Below, in pieces: positions 1-5,005 of a stretch of DNA of 8,553 nucleotides (position 1 is the stretch's first letter; each line of letters begins with the position of its first letter). The position numbers and the translations under genes were made by a program. The stretch lies in the NCBI GenBank assembly GCA_031273515.1, contig JAISRU010000232.1, positions 1 through 8,553 of the forward strand. The letters run 5' to 3'. The stretch comes from Bacteroidales bacterium (GTDB lineage Bacteria > Bacteroidota > Bacteroidia > Bacteroidales > WCHB1-69). The notes beneath the pieces were generated by a model. That model did not search any database and had not been told where the DNA came from. It saw only the letters and a program-made list of their open reading frames with translations.

Positions 1-4
1 GAAA

Positions 5-50
5 TGTTGTGATGTTTTCTACCAATATTTTGTCCCTAACGGGACAGAAT
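5..50. repeat. Dispersed palindromic repeat, copy A
   Basis: This stretch starts TGTTGTGATG, continues with a TCTACCAA segment and ends in the hairpin TGTCCC-TAAC-GGGACA (31-46). A second copy with the same order of parts lies at 375-420, differing by one base of length and a few substitutions. Two related copies within about 420 bases suggest a dispersed intergenic element rather than a gene. Similar GTCCC/GGGAC palindromes are, from memory, frequent in Bacteroidetes intergenic DNA. Function is unknown; a REP-like element or transcript-end hairpin is possible. Confidence 0.6.
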
Positions 51-74
51 TGTGGCTACGGTTAATAAAATTCC

Positions 75-92
75 ATCCCTGCGGGATTTTTT
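75..92 (+). terminator. Short hairpin followed by six T
   Basis: ATCCC (75-79), a TGC loop and GGGAT (83-87) form a 5-bp stem that runs into six T residues (87-92). Read on the plus strand this has the shape of a weak intrinsic terminator. Any gene it would end lies to the left of the window. It could equally be another copy of the GTCCC/GGGAC-type palindromes nearby, so the terminator reading is tentative. Confidence 0.35.
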
Positions 93-116
93 ACGCTTGC
101 GACAATTTGAAATGCA

Positions 117-251
117 CCCTTCGGATGCTTCTGTCTGAACTGTGATTTAATGATTTTCTTCTTCGTTTCCCATTGTCTGAATCAGGATTTACAAGATTAA
201 CAGGATTAACAGGATTGCCCTTTGGACGCTTTTGTCTTGAACTGTGATTTA
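117..251 (+). repeat. Imperfect direct repeat pair carrying the GTCTTGAAC element
   Basis: Positions 117-149 and 218-251 are direct copies of about 33-34 bases. Both begin CCCTTYGGAYGCTT and end GTCT(T)GAACTGTGATTTA. The second copy has one extra T and a few transitions. Between them at 175-191 is another related stretch, GTCTGAATCAGGATTTA. The same core recurs, sometimes inverted, near 1611-1627, 4846-4867 and 6786-6806, so this is a dispersed element family. No coding potential is apparent. Confidence 0.6.
183..218. repeat. Four tandem 9-bp units, CAGGATTAA type
   Basis: The units are CAGGATTTA, CAAGATTAA, CAGGATTAA and CAGGATTGC, each 9 bp and back to back. A comparable 9-bp period built on GATT occurs on the minus strand around 1576-1610. 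These short arrays adjoin GTCTGAA-type heads in both places, so head and 9-bp tail appear to be parts of one dispersed repeat. Confidence 0.55.
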
Positions 252-261
252 TATTTCGGCT
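231..261 (+). repeat. 31-bp perfect inverted repeat, left arm
   Basis: These 31 bases are the exact reverse complement of 4837-4867, more than 4.5 kb away. The stretch starts TTTGTCTTGAAC and ends ATATTTCGGCT. It overlaps the second copy of the direct repeat at 218-251, so it is the best-preserved part of a dispersed family. Such a long exact match implies recent spread, recombination or maintained function. The two arms bracket the TPR-ribH-fmt-trmH operon and the small gene at 902-1369. Confidence 0.75.
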
Positions 262-340
262 TGATATTGAGCCTGTCGAAATAATGTCAAAACAAAAAGC
301 AGGATATGGTTGCACAATACATTGAATTTCAGAAGCCGTC

Positions 341-420
341 ACATTCCGTCCCTAACGGGACGACGCATGAAAGGTGTTGTGATGTTTCTACCAACATATT
401 GTCTCTGACGGGACAGAGCT
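341..420. repeat. Palindrome plus dispersed repeat, copy B
   Basis: CGTCCC-TAAC-GGGACG (347-362) is a perfect 6-bp stem with a 4-base loop. It is followed by GAAAGGTGTTGTGATG and the TCTACCAA segment, ending in the imperfect hairpin TGTCTC-TGAC-GGGACA. The part from 375 to 420 matches copy A at 5-50. The alternation of palindrome and TGTTGTGATG segment suggests a modular repeat in which the palindrome recurs at each end. No gene is supported here. Confidence 0.6.
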
Positions 421-466
421 GTTACAGCAATGCGATCCCACGTCATCCTGCTTTTCGTTCATTTTT

Positions 467-823
467 GACCTTCAGAAGTCCAAGTTTGACCTTCGGAAGT
501 ACCTTTTTGAACCTCGGAAGTCCAAGTTTGACCTTCGGAAGTACCTTTTTGACCTTCAGAAGTTCAAGTTTGACCTTCTGAAGTACCTTTTTGAACCTCA
601 GAAGTCCAAGTTTGAACTTCTGAAGTACCTTTTTGACCTTCGGAAGTCCAAGTTTGACCTTCGGAAGTACCTTTTTGAACCTCAGAAGTCCAAGTTTGAA
701 CTTTGGAAGTACCTTTTTGAACATCGGAAGTCCAAGTTTGAACTTTGGAAGTACCTTTTTGACCTTCAGAAGTTCAAGTTTGACCTTCGGAAGTACCTTT
801 TTGAACCTCAGAAGTCCAAAAAG
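467..823. repeat. 21-bp tandem array, 17 units, strict two-type alternation
   Basis: Seventeen 21-bp units lie end to end with no insertion or deletion. Odd units have the form GAnnTnnGAAGT + YCAAGTTT (type A). Even units have the same first 12-13 bases + ACCTTTTT (type B). A and B alternate without exception, giving a 42-bp higher-order repeat of about 8.5 copies. Unit 17 (803-823) has decayed at its end. GAAGT at unit positions 9-13 is invariant in all 17 units. Variation is concentrated at positions 3, 5, 7 and 8, inside or next to the left arm of the partial dyad ACTTCnGAAGT. Because 21 is divisible by three, frames stay open by chance; the substitutions change amino acids in every frame I checked, and units 6 and 8 carry a TGA in the best plus-strand frame. 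I therefore read it as a noncoding minisatellite of unknown role. Confidence 0.9.
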
Positions 824-853
824 AAATATTCGGAAATCTTTTTCAAAGAGAGA

Positions 854-892
854 AAACAGAAAAGGCTGTTTTTGAAACTGCCTTTTCTGTTT
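854..892 (-). terminator. Terminator hairpin after the 902-1369 gene
   Basis: AAACAGAAAAGGC (854-866) pairs perfectly with GCCTTTTCTGTTT (880-892), a 13-bp stem with a 13-base loop. On the minus strand the stem starts 9 bases after the TAA stop of the small gene and continues into a pyrimidine- and T-rich run. The position and stem quality make an intrinsic terminator for that gene likely. It also separates the gene from the 21-bp array. Confidence 0.7.
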
Positions 893-901
893 ACAAGAAA
901 G

Positions 902-1369
902 TTATTCTTCCTCTTTTTTCTTTCTTCTGCCCGGAAAACGTGCTTTCAATTCTTCATAAATGGCTTTTGCTCCCGGTATATCATGTAAGGCAGCCTGTTT
1001 GACGGAATTATAGAAAATAATTGCCGCCTGAAAAGCTTCGCTTCCCGCAATCATAACGGTATCGTCTATACCGTCAGCCAATTGATTAGTCGAAACATTC
1101 AACGTTCGCAAGTTTAGTATGTCTTCCCTGTCAATTCTAAAGTCCGAAATATCAAGGAAATGAGGAAGAAATGAAGGATTATGCACAGCATAATCGTATG
1201 CTTTTTCTACAAAACTAAGTGTTTTATCACCCATTTTGAGCATCGTCCGTCGTTCTTCGGGCGTGAGAGCCAACAAATAAGGTTTGAGTATATCTGCCGC
1301 TTCATCTATTTTTCTTTGCGCTTCTGCCAACACATCGGCAGGTATTAATTTGTTGTGTACGTTTTGCAT
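902..1369 (-). CDS. Uncharacterised Bacteroidetes small protein (about 155 aa)
   Basis: The likely product is cytoplasmic: I see no signal peptide or membrane segment. The start chosen is the ATG at 1369 (protein begins MQNVHNKLIP). A TTG at 1432 would add 21 residues but would leave only a few bases downstream of the promoter-like box at 1448-1455. The protein is mostly helical. Recognisable conserved-looking stretches are LTPEERRTMLKMGDKTLSFV near the middle, an AHNPSFLPHFLD-like segment (here VHNPSFLPHFLD), DDTVMIAGSEAFQAAIIFYN, and a C-terminal PGAKAIYEELKARFPGRR followed by KKKEEE. I recognise this pattern as a small family seen repeatedly in Bacteroidetes genomes, but I know of no assigned function. 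The gene stands alone, with its own promoter and terminator, next to the 21-bp repeat array. Being a real gene is well supported; its role is open. Confidence 0.8.
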   Translation of the reverse strand: MQNVHNKLIPADVLAEAQRKIDEAADILKPYLLALTPEERRTMLKMGDKTLSFVEKAYDYAVHNPSFLPHFLDISDFRIDREDILNLRTLNVSTNQLADGIDDTVMIAGSEAFQAAIIFYNSVKQAALHDIPGAKAIYEELKARFPGRRKKKEEE

Positions 1370-1447
1370 GTGTCTATATTTAAGTTTATTATCATTTAGT
1401 TTGAAGATTGATATTAGATATTTCAATATCAATCCAATTGAACGCTA

Positions 1448-1474
1448 CAAAAGTACTGTTTTTTCCAATACAAA
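1448..1474 (-). promoter_or_regulatory. Bacteroidetes-type promoter for the 902-1369 gene
   Basis: On the minus strand, TACTTTTG (1448-1455) matches the Bacteroidetes -7 consensus TAnnTTTG. A TTTG at 1471-1474 could serve as the -33 box, although the 15-base gap is a few bases shorter than usual. Transcription would begin near 1441, leaving a leader of about 70 bases before the ATG at 1369. Confidence 0.55.
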
Positions 1475-1575
1475 AATCATTTTTTTCGCTTCCACTAAAC
1501 TTTTTTTCATGCAACGGTTCGGCATAGTCAGCAAGTAGATATCTCTATTTATTCGCTACGTCGGTTCTGTATGCT

Positions 1576-1627
1576 AAAAATAATCATGTTCATCAAATAA
1601 ATCAGATAAATCAGAGTTCAGACAAAA
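1576..1627 (-). repeat. Dispersed GTCTGAAC element with 9-bp tail
   Basis: Read on the minus strand this begins TTTTGTCTGAACTCTGATTT and then repeats CTGATTTAT, CTGATTTAT, TTGATGAAC, ATGATTATT, a 9-bp period centred on GATT. The head matches the elements at 133-149, 234-251 and 4846-4867. Together with 1629-1686 it fills most of the roughly 350-base gene-free stretch between the trmH-like gene and the small gene at 902-1369. Confidence 0.55.
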
Positions 1628-1628
1628 G

Positions 1629-1686
1629 TGGCAGGCGGAGTTTCTGGATTGCCACATTCCGCTTCGCTACATTCGCAATGACGACG
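1629..1686. repeat. Dispersed repeat, CTGGATTGCC...CGCAATGACG type
   Basis: The sequence contains CTGGATTGCCACATTC, GCTTCGCTACATTC and GCAATGACGAC. ATTGC and GCAAT at the ends of the core are inverted, and ACATTC occurs twice in direct orientation. Sequences of the form CTGGATTGC...TTCGC...CGCAATGACG are, from memory, dispersed in many unrelated bacterial genomes. It lies 37 bases past the trmH-like stop codon, so it may end up in the 3' end of that operon's transcript. I do not see a convincing intrinsic terminator in it. Confidence 0.5.
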
Positions 1687-1722
1687 TGGGTATTTGCGTC
1701 CGAATGGCATGACAGAAAATTC

Positions 1723-2394
1723 TCAATTGGACTGAAATTGTTTCAAGACAAAATCGGATTCTTTGATACTTTTTTGCAGGTAGTCTAAGGTCAGGTTCTG
1801 AATTTCGTCGTCAGACAGTTGCCAGTCCACAGACGAACGACGTAAACGTTCATTGACATCCATCAGGGTCAGGGCGACGGCAACAGAAACATTATAACTT
1901 TCCGTGAATCCGTACATGGGTATCTTGACAAATTCATCCGCCATATCAATAGCCGTTTGACTTAATCCCCCGTGTTCGCTGCCAAACAGAAAAGCAATTT
2001 TCGATTCAATCGACACATCTCTCAACAGACTTTCGTTTTCGTGAGGAAGCGTGGCGACGATTTTATAACCTTTCTTCTTTAATGTTTTCAGACAATATTC
2101 TGTATTCTGCTTATGCTTGCTGTAATGATACACCGAAAGCCATTTCTGAGCGCCTATCGCTATCTGATTATTTATTTCATAGTCAGATTCGTTTTCGATA
2201 ATATGGACGTCCTGAATGCCTGAACATTCCGCTGTCCGAAGGATAGCGCTTACATTATGCGATTGAAACAAATTCTCAATCACGAGGGTAATATGCCGCG
2301 TTCGCTTTTGAACAACCTCTCTGATACGCGCGTATCGATTTTCAGATACAAATTCTTTTAAATAATCAATGACAGCTTGTTTATCGTCAGACAT
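1723..2394 (-). CDS. trmH: TrmH-like tRNA (guanosine-2'-O)-methyltransferase
   Basis: This cytoplasmic SPOUT-fold enzyme is predicted to move a methyl group from S-adenosylmethionine to the 2'-oxygen of a guanosine in the tRNA D-loop (position 18 for true TrmH). The 223-residue length is close to E. coli TrmH. The N-terminus RYARIREVV resembles the TrmH start. Motif 1 is SHNVSAILRTAE at about 45-56, with Asn47 and the catalytic-type Arg53. Motif 2 is AFLFGSEHGGLS at about 134-145. Motif 3 is IPMYGFTESYNVSVAVAL at about 158-175, forming the knotted cofactor site; Tyr replaces the usual Leu before NVS. An extra C-terminal helix is present, as in TrmH. The gene starts 15 bases after fmt and ends the operon. 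SpoU relatives acting on rRNA are the main alternative, so the exact target is inferred. Confidence 0.82.
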   Translation of the reverse strand: MSDDKQAVIDYLKEFVSENRYARIREVVQKRTRHITLVIENLFQSHNVSAILRTAECSGIQDVHIIENESDYEINNQIAIGAQKWLSVYHYSKHKQNTEYCLKTLKKKGYKIVATLPHENESLLRDVSIESKIAFLFGSEHGGLSQTAIDMADEFVKIPMYGFTESYNVSVAVALTLMDVNERLRRSSVDWQLSDDEIQNLTLDYLQKSIKESDFVLKQFQSN

Positions 2395-2409
2395 TTGAGA
2401 ACAGGATAA

Positions 2410-3357
2410 CTAAAAGAGAATTACGTCATGCATTGTTTTATTGCCGAGTAAGAAATCACGGACAGACATTCGTTTCTTGCCGAAAACCTGCAACTCTTTC
2501 ACGGAAATACAACCATCCTGACAAGCTATCTTCAGAAAATTTTTATTATCTGTTTCTATCGTGCCGCAAGGCAGACTATGCTTCAGAACTTCCGTTTCAC
2601 AAGAGAATATTTTCAGCAACAGGACGTCTCCGTTTTTATCTTTGTATTCGGAAAATGCAGCGGGATAAGGAGAGAGTCCCCTGATAAAATTATATATCCT
2701 GACAGCAGACCCATTCCAATCTATCCGACAATGCTCTTTCATTATTTTGGGCGCTAATTTCAGGACGTCCGGTTCGGATTGATGTTGTGGTTCAGCAACG
2801 CCGTCTTCGATCTGCCGCAATGTTGTCAACAGAAGCTGTTTGCCGACCTTCAAGAGTTTATCATGCAGAACTCCCGCATTATCGTCTGGGGTTATTTCCA
2901 CCTTTTCCCGCAGGAGTATCTTTCCTTCGTCTATGTTTTCATTGATAAAGAAAGTGGTAACCCCTGTTTGTGTTTCTCCATTGATAATCGCCCAATTAAT
3001 CGGAGCAGCTCCTCTGTAGTGAGGCAAAAGAGAAGCATGCAGATTGATGGTTCCTTTGGGAGGTATTTTCCATATTATTTCGGGCAACATCCGAAATGCA
3101 ACCACAACAAACACATCGGCATTTAACGACCTCAAAGTGTCTGCGAACTGACTCTCTCGCAGTTTCACCGGCTGAAAGACAGGCAAACCGTATGTCTGAG
3201 CAAGCTGTTTCACGGAGGACTCTTTTATTTTCATGCCTCTTCCTGCCGCTTTGTCTACAGCGGTAACAACACCGACAATTTCATGATGTTTGTCGGTAAG
3301 AATAGCGTCCAATACTCCGGAAGCAAAATCGGGCGTCCCCATAAATACTATTCGCAT
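2410..3357 (-). CDS. fmt: Methionyl-tRNA formyltransferase
   Basis: Fmt formylates the amino group of methionyl-initiator tRNA using 10-formyltetrahydrofolate, preparing it for translation initiation in the cytoplasm. The 315-residue length is typical. The N-terminal Rossmann domain starts MRIVFMGTPDFA. The loop KAAGRGMKIKES at about 36-47 matches the tRNA-contacting region. The signature INLHASLLPHYRGAAPINWA at about 104-123 supplies Asn105 and His107, and Asp143 in NIDEGKI completes the catalytic trio; the 38-residue spacing from Asn to Asp equals that of the E. coli enzyme (108 to 146). The C-terminal OB-like domain follows from about 200 and contains the KELQVFGKKRM segment. It lies 43 bases after ribH and 15 before the trmH-like gene, so translation-related genes are grouped at the operon's end. 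Confidence 0.96.
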   Translation of the reverse strand: MRIVFMGTPDFASGVLDAILTDKHHEIVGVVTAVDKAAGRGMKIKESSVKQLAQTYGLPVFQPVKLRESQFADTLRSLNADVFVVVAFRMLPEIIWKIPPKGTINLHASLLPHYRGAAPINWAIINGETQTGVTTFFINENIDEGKILLREKVEITPDDNAGVLHDKLLKVGKQLLLTTLRQIEDGVAEPQHQSEPDVLKLAPKIMKEHCRIDWNGSAVRIYNFIRGLSPYPAAFSEYKDKNGDVLLLKIFSCETEVLKHSLPCGTIETDNKNFLKIACQDGCISVKELQVFGKKRMSVRDFLLGNKTMHDVILF

Positions 3358-3400
3358 TGAAGATTTGTCTTTTAGTGAACATTAAATCAAAACATAGTCC

Positions 3401-3871
3401 TTACATTGCCAGAAGTTTCAGACAGGCAACAGCCGCTTCCGTTCCTTTATTACCGTGTTTTCCGCCTGCTCTGTCCATTGCCTGTTGCATGTTATTGGTA
3501 GTCAGCACGCCAAAAACGACCGGTATTTCACAACTTAAACCAACCTGCATAATACCGTTTGCCGTCGCCTGAGCAATAAACTCGAAATGTCTGGTTTCTC
3601 CCTGTATAATACAGCCAATGCAAATAACGGCGTCGACCTTTCTGTTTTTGGCAATATGCTTTGCGGAATATGGCAATTCAAAACTTCCCGCCACAGGAAT
3701 CTGCATAATATCATCGACAGTTAAACCGTGCTTTAGAAGTGTTTCCACGCAAGCAGTTTCCATGGACTGTGTAACCTCGACATTCCATTGAGCCGTAATA
3801 ACTGCGACTTTTTTATTGTGCAATACAGGAATATCCGCAGGGTCGTATGCCGATAGATTTTGTTTTTTCAT
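3401..3871 (-). CDS. ribH: 6,7-dimethyl-8-ribityllumazine synthase
   Basis: RibH condenses 5-amino-6-ribitylaminouracil with 3,4-dihydroxybutanone 4-phosphate to give lumazine, the penultimate step of riboflavin synthesis; the enzyme forms pentamers or 60-subunit shells. The 156-residue protein shows the expected sites: Trp29-Asn30 for stacking on the substrate, AGSFELP at about 61-67, GETRHF at 91-96 with His95 as the likely general base, and Arg134 in MDRAGGKHGNKG for phosphate binding. Only three bases separate the TPR gene's stop from this ATG, so the two are almost certainly cotranscribed and perhaps translationally coupled. No FMN riboswitch is apparent in front of the operon. No other riboflavin gene is in the window. 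Confidence 0.97.
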   Translation of the reverse strand: MKKQNLSAYDPADIPVLHNKKVAVITAQWNVEVTQSMETACVETLLKHGLTVDDIMQIPVAGSFELPYSAKHIAKNRKVDAVICIGCIIQGETRHFEFIAQATANGIMQVGLSCEIPVVFGVLTTNNMQQAMDRAGGKHGNKGTEAAVACLKLLAM

Positions 3872-3874
3872 CTT

Positions 3875-4627
3875 TCAGGAACGGGATTTGGCTTTGGTAT
3901 ATTCAATCCGTTTTTCAATATCCATTGCCTCGAACGACTGCATGTATTCTTTTTGCAATCTTTCGTAATACGATACCGCATCCTTCCATTTTCCCTGCAT
4001 TTCGCACAGCATGCCCAAACGCAGTAAATAGATGGGAGTAACCAATTCGTTCGCATTTTTAGAAACGGCTTTTTTATAATACTTGGCGGCATTATCCAGA
4101 TCGTTTTTTTCCATATAGGCGTCGCCCAACGACCCCAGCGCCTGAACGGAGATTAATTTATCGCCGGACTTAAACTTCTTTAGATATTTAATGGCGTCAT
4201 CGTATTGTCCTAATCTGAGGTAGCAGATACCTGCTATGTATTTTGCACGATTTCCTGTTTTGGTAGCGCTATAGTCGTCGATAACCTGCAATACGCCATC
4301 GTACAAACCGTCGCCGTTGAGCGCTAATTCCAGAGAATCCATAGCAAAATAGCGTTCTGCTTTGAATATGGCGGTTTCTGCTTTCTGTTGCTGAGATGGC
4401 ATATAATATAAAAAGTAAGCCAAAGCCAGAACAACAAGCGCGAAAACGACAATTGTTACAATATTGACTACTTTTTGTTTCTCATTATAAAGGACAATCA
4501 ACCTTTTTAACCATGAATCCGACGTATGCGTATAAGGCGCATGCGTGCTTTTTTCCACGTGTTTCTTATTATTTTTACTTACAGATGTCTGCATATTTTC
4601 TCTGTGTTTTTTATTGCTTTTGCTCAT
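3875..4627 (-). CDS. Membrane-anchored tetratricopeptide repeat protein
   Basis: The 250-residue protein has a polar, Lys-rich N-terminus (1-52), one strong membrane segment at about 53-75 (VVNIVTIVVFALVVLALAYF) and a soluble C-terminal part. The positive N-terminal side suggests N-in topology, with the repeats outside the cytoplasmic membrane. TPR-like helix pairs are visible at about 125-155 (AGICYLRLGQYDDAIKYL), 163-190 (LGSLGDAYMEKNDLDNAAKYYKKA) and 198-228 (LLRLGMLCEMQGKWKDAVSYYERL). The layout resembles YfgM-type anchored TPR proteins, which act as adaptors at the envelope. TPR proteins directly upstream of ribH are common in Bacteroidetes as far as I recall. It is the first gene of the operon and has its own promoter box. 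Binding partner and exact role are unknown. Confidence 0.88.
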   Translation of the reverse strand: MSKSNKKHRENMQTSVSKNNKKHVEKSTHAPYTHTSDSWLKRLIVLYNEKQKVVNIVTIVVFALVVLALAYFLYYMPSQQQKAETAIFKAERYFAMDSLELALNGDGLYDGVLQVIDDYSATKTGNRAKYIAGICYLRLGQYDDAIKYLKKFKSGDKLISVQALGSLGDAYMEKNDLDNAAKYYKKAVSKNANELVTPIYLLRLGMLCEMQGKWKDAVSYYERLQKEYMQSFEAMDIEKRIEYTKAKSRS

Positions 4628-4663
4628 AATAATTCCGTCTGTTTACTTCTTATGAATTTTTTG

Positions 4664-4671
4664 CAAAGGTA
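4664..4671 (-). promoter_or_regulatory. -7 box of the TPR-ribH-fmt-trmH operon
   Basis: On the minus strand TACCTTTG matches the Bacteroidetes consensus TAnnTTTG and is followed by C, as is common. It lies 36 bases before the TPR start codon. Upstream is A+T-rich DNA with a duplicated ATTGATAATTGATAAT stretch (4681-4696); no clear TTTG -33 box is seen at the usual spacing. Confidence 0.6.
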
Positions 4672-4730
4672 CAAAAATAAATTGATAATTGATAATAGAG
4701 GATTGAAAATTTTTAGTCATGCCATTATTA

Positions 4731-4810
4731 GTGAACAAGTGAACAAGTGGACAAGTGAACAAGTGGACAAGTGAACAAGTGGACAAGTGGACACATGGAC
4801 ACATGTCAAT
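4731..4810. repeat. 8-bp tandem array, GTGRACAA
   Basis: Ten 8-bp units lie end to end: two GTGAACAA, then alternating GTGGACAA and GTGAACAA, then GTGGACAC, ATGGACAC and ATGTCAAT, the last clearly decayed. The only variation in the first seven units is A or G at position 4. It sits between the divergent promoters of the TPR operon and the S41 gene. A degenerate version in the same 8-bp phase occurs at 6809-6840, past the other end of the S41 gene. Function unknown; repeat number could vary by slippage. Confidence 0.85.
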
Positions 4811-4836
4811 CATTTAATCAGATGGATATTGAGCGT

Positions 4837-4867
4837 AGCCGAAATATAAATCACAGTTCAAGACAAA
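4837..4867 (-). repeat. 31-bp perfect inverted repeat, right arm
   Basis: This is the exact reverse complement of 231-261. It begins AGCCGAAATATAAATC and ends AGTTCAAGACAAA. Just before it, GATATTGAGC (4826-4835) also occurs beside the left arm, at 263-272, in the same strand orientation, so the surrounding sequence is mosaic rather than a simple inverted duplication. A diverged inverted relative lies at 6786-6806, after the S41 gene. Confidence 0.75.
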
Positions 4868-4955
4868 GGGAAGGGCTTATTCTCTGATGTATAAATGCAG
4901 GAAAAAGGGTTTGAAGAAAGTTTGAGAAAAATGACTTTCCTGTTGAAAAGAATTG

Positions 4956-4963
4956 TATATTTG
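4956..4963 (+). promoter_or_regulatory. -7 box of the S41 peptidase gene
   Basis: TATATTTG followed by C matches TAnnTTTG and lies 42 bases before the ATG at 5006. A TTTC at 4936-4939 is the closest candidate for a -33 box, so that part is weak. The box lies upstream of the helix-turn-helix-like segment, so the promoter would transcribe the fused frame. Confidence 0.5.
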
Positions 4964-5005
4964 CAAAATTATTTATATTGTCTGTTTCATTAAAATTATA
5001 GAGAA

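Noticed and set aside
443..724. Minus-strand frame encoding Lys/Leu heptads across the 21-bp array
   Set aside because: The period is a multiple of three, so the frame stays open automatically. Unit differences change amino acids rather than silent positions, the only start lies inside the array, and no promoter is present.
467..823. CRISPR array
   Set aside because: Units are contiguous and similar throughout, with no unique spacers and no cas genes nearby.
306..875. Plus-strand frames with LTFGSTF-type repeats
   Set aside because: They are the same array read on the other strand, interrupted by TGA in units 6 and 8, with no family resemblance and no promoter.
1370..1432. Longer start (TTG at 1432) for the small Bacteroidetes protein
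   Set aside because: It would leave only about nine bases after the predicted transcription start, and the added residues look unlike the rest of the protein; the ATG at 1369 is preferred.
3868..4092. Additional minus-strand protein inside the TPR gene
   Set aside because: It is an out-of-frame shadow of the TPR coding sequence with no independent signals.
4526..4774. Plus-strand protein running into the 8-bp array
   Set aside because: It is antisense to the TPR gene and its C-terminus (NKWTSEQVDK) is just translated GTGRACAA repeat.
4628..5005. FMN riboswitch in front of the ribH operon
   Set aside because: The leader between the -7 box and the TPR start is under 40 bases, too short for an FMN aptamer, and the conserved helices are not visible.
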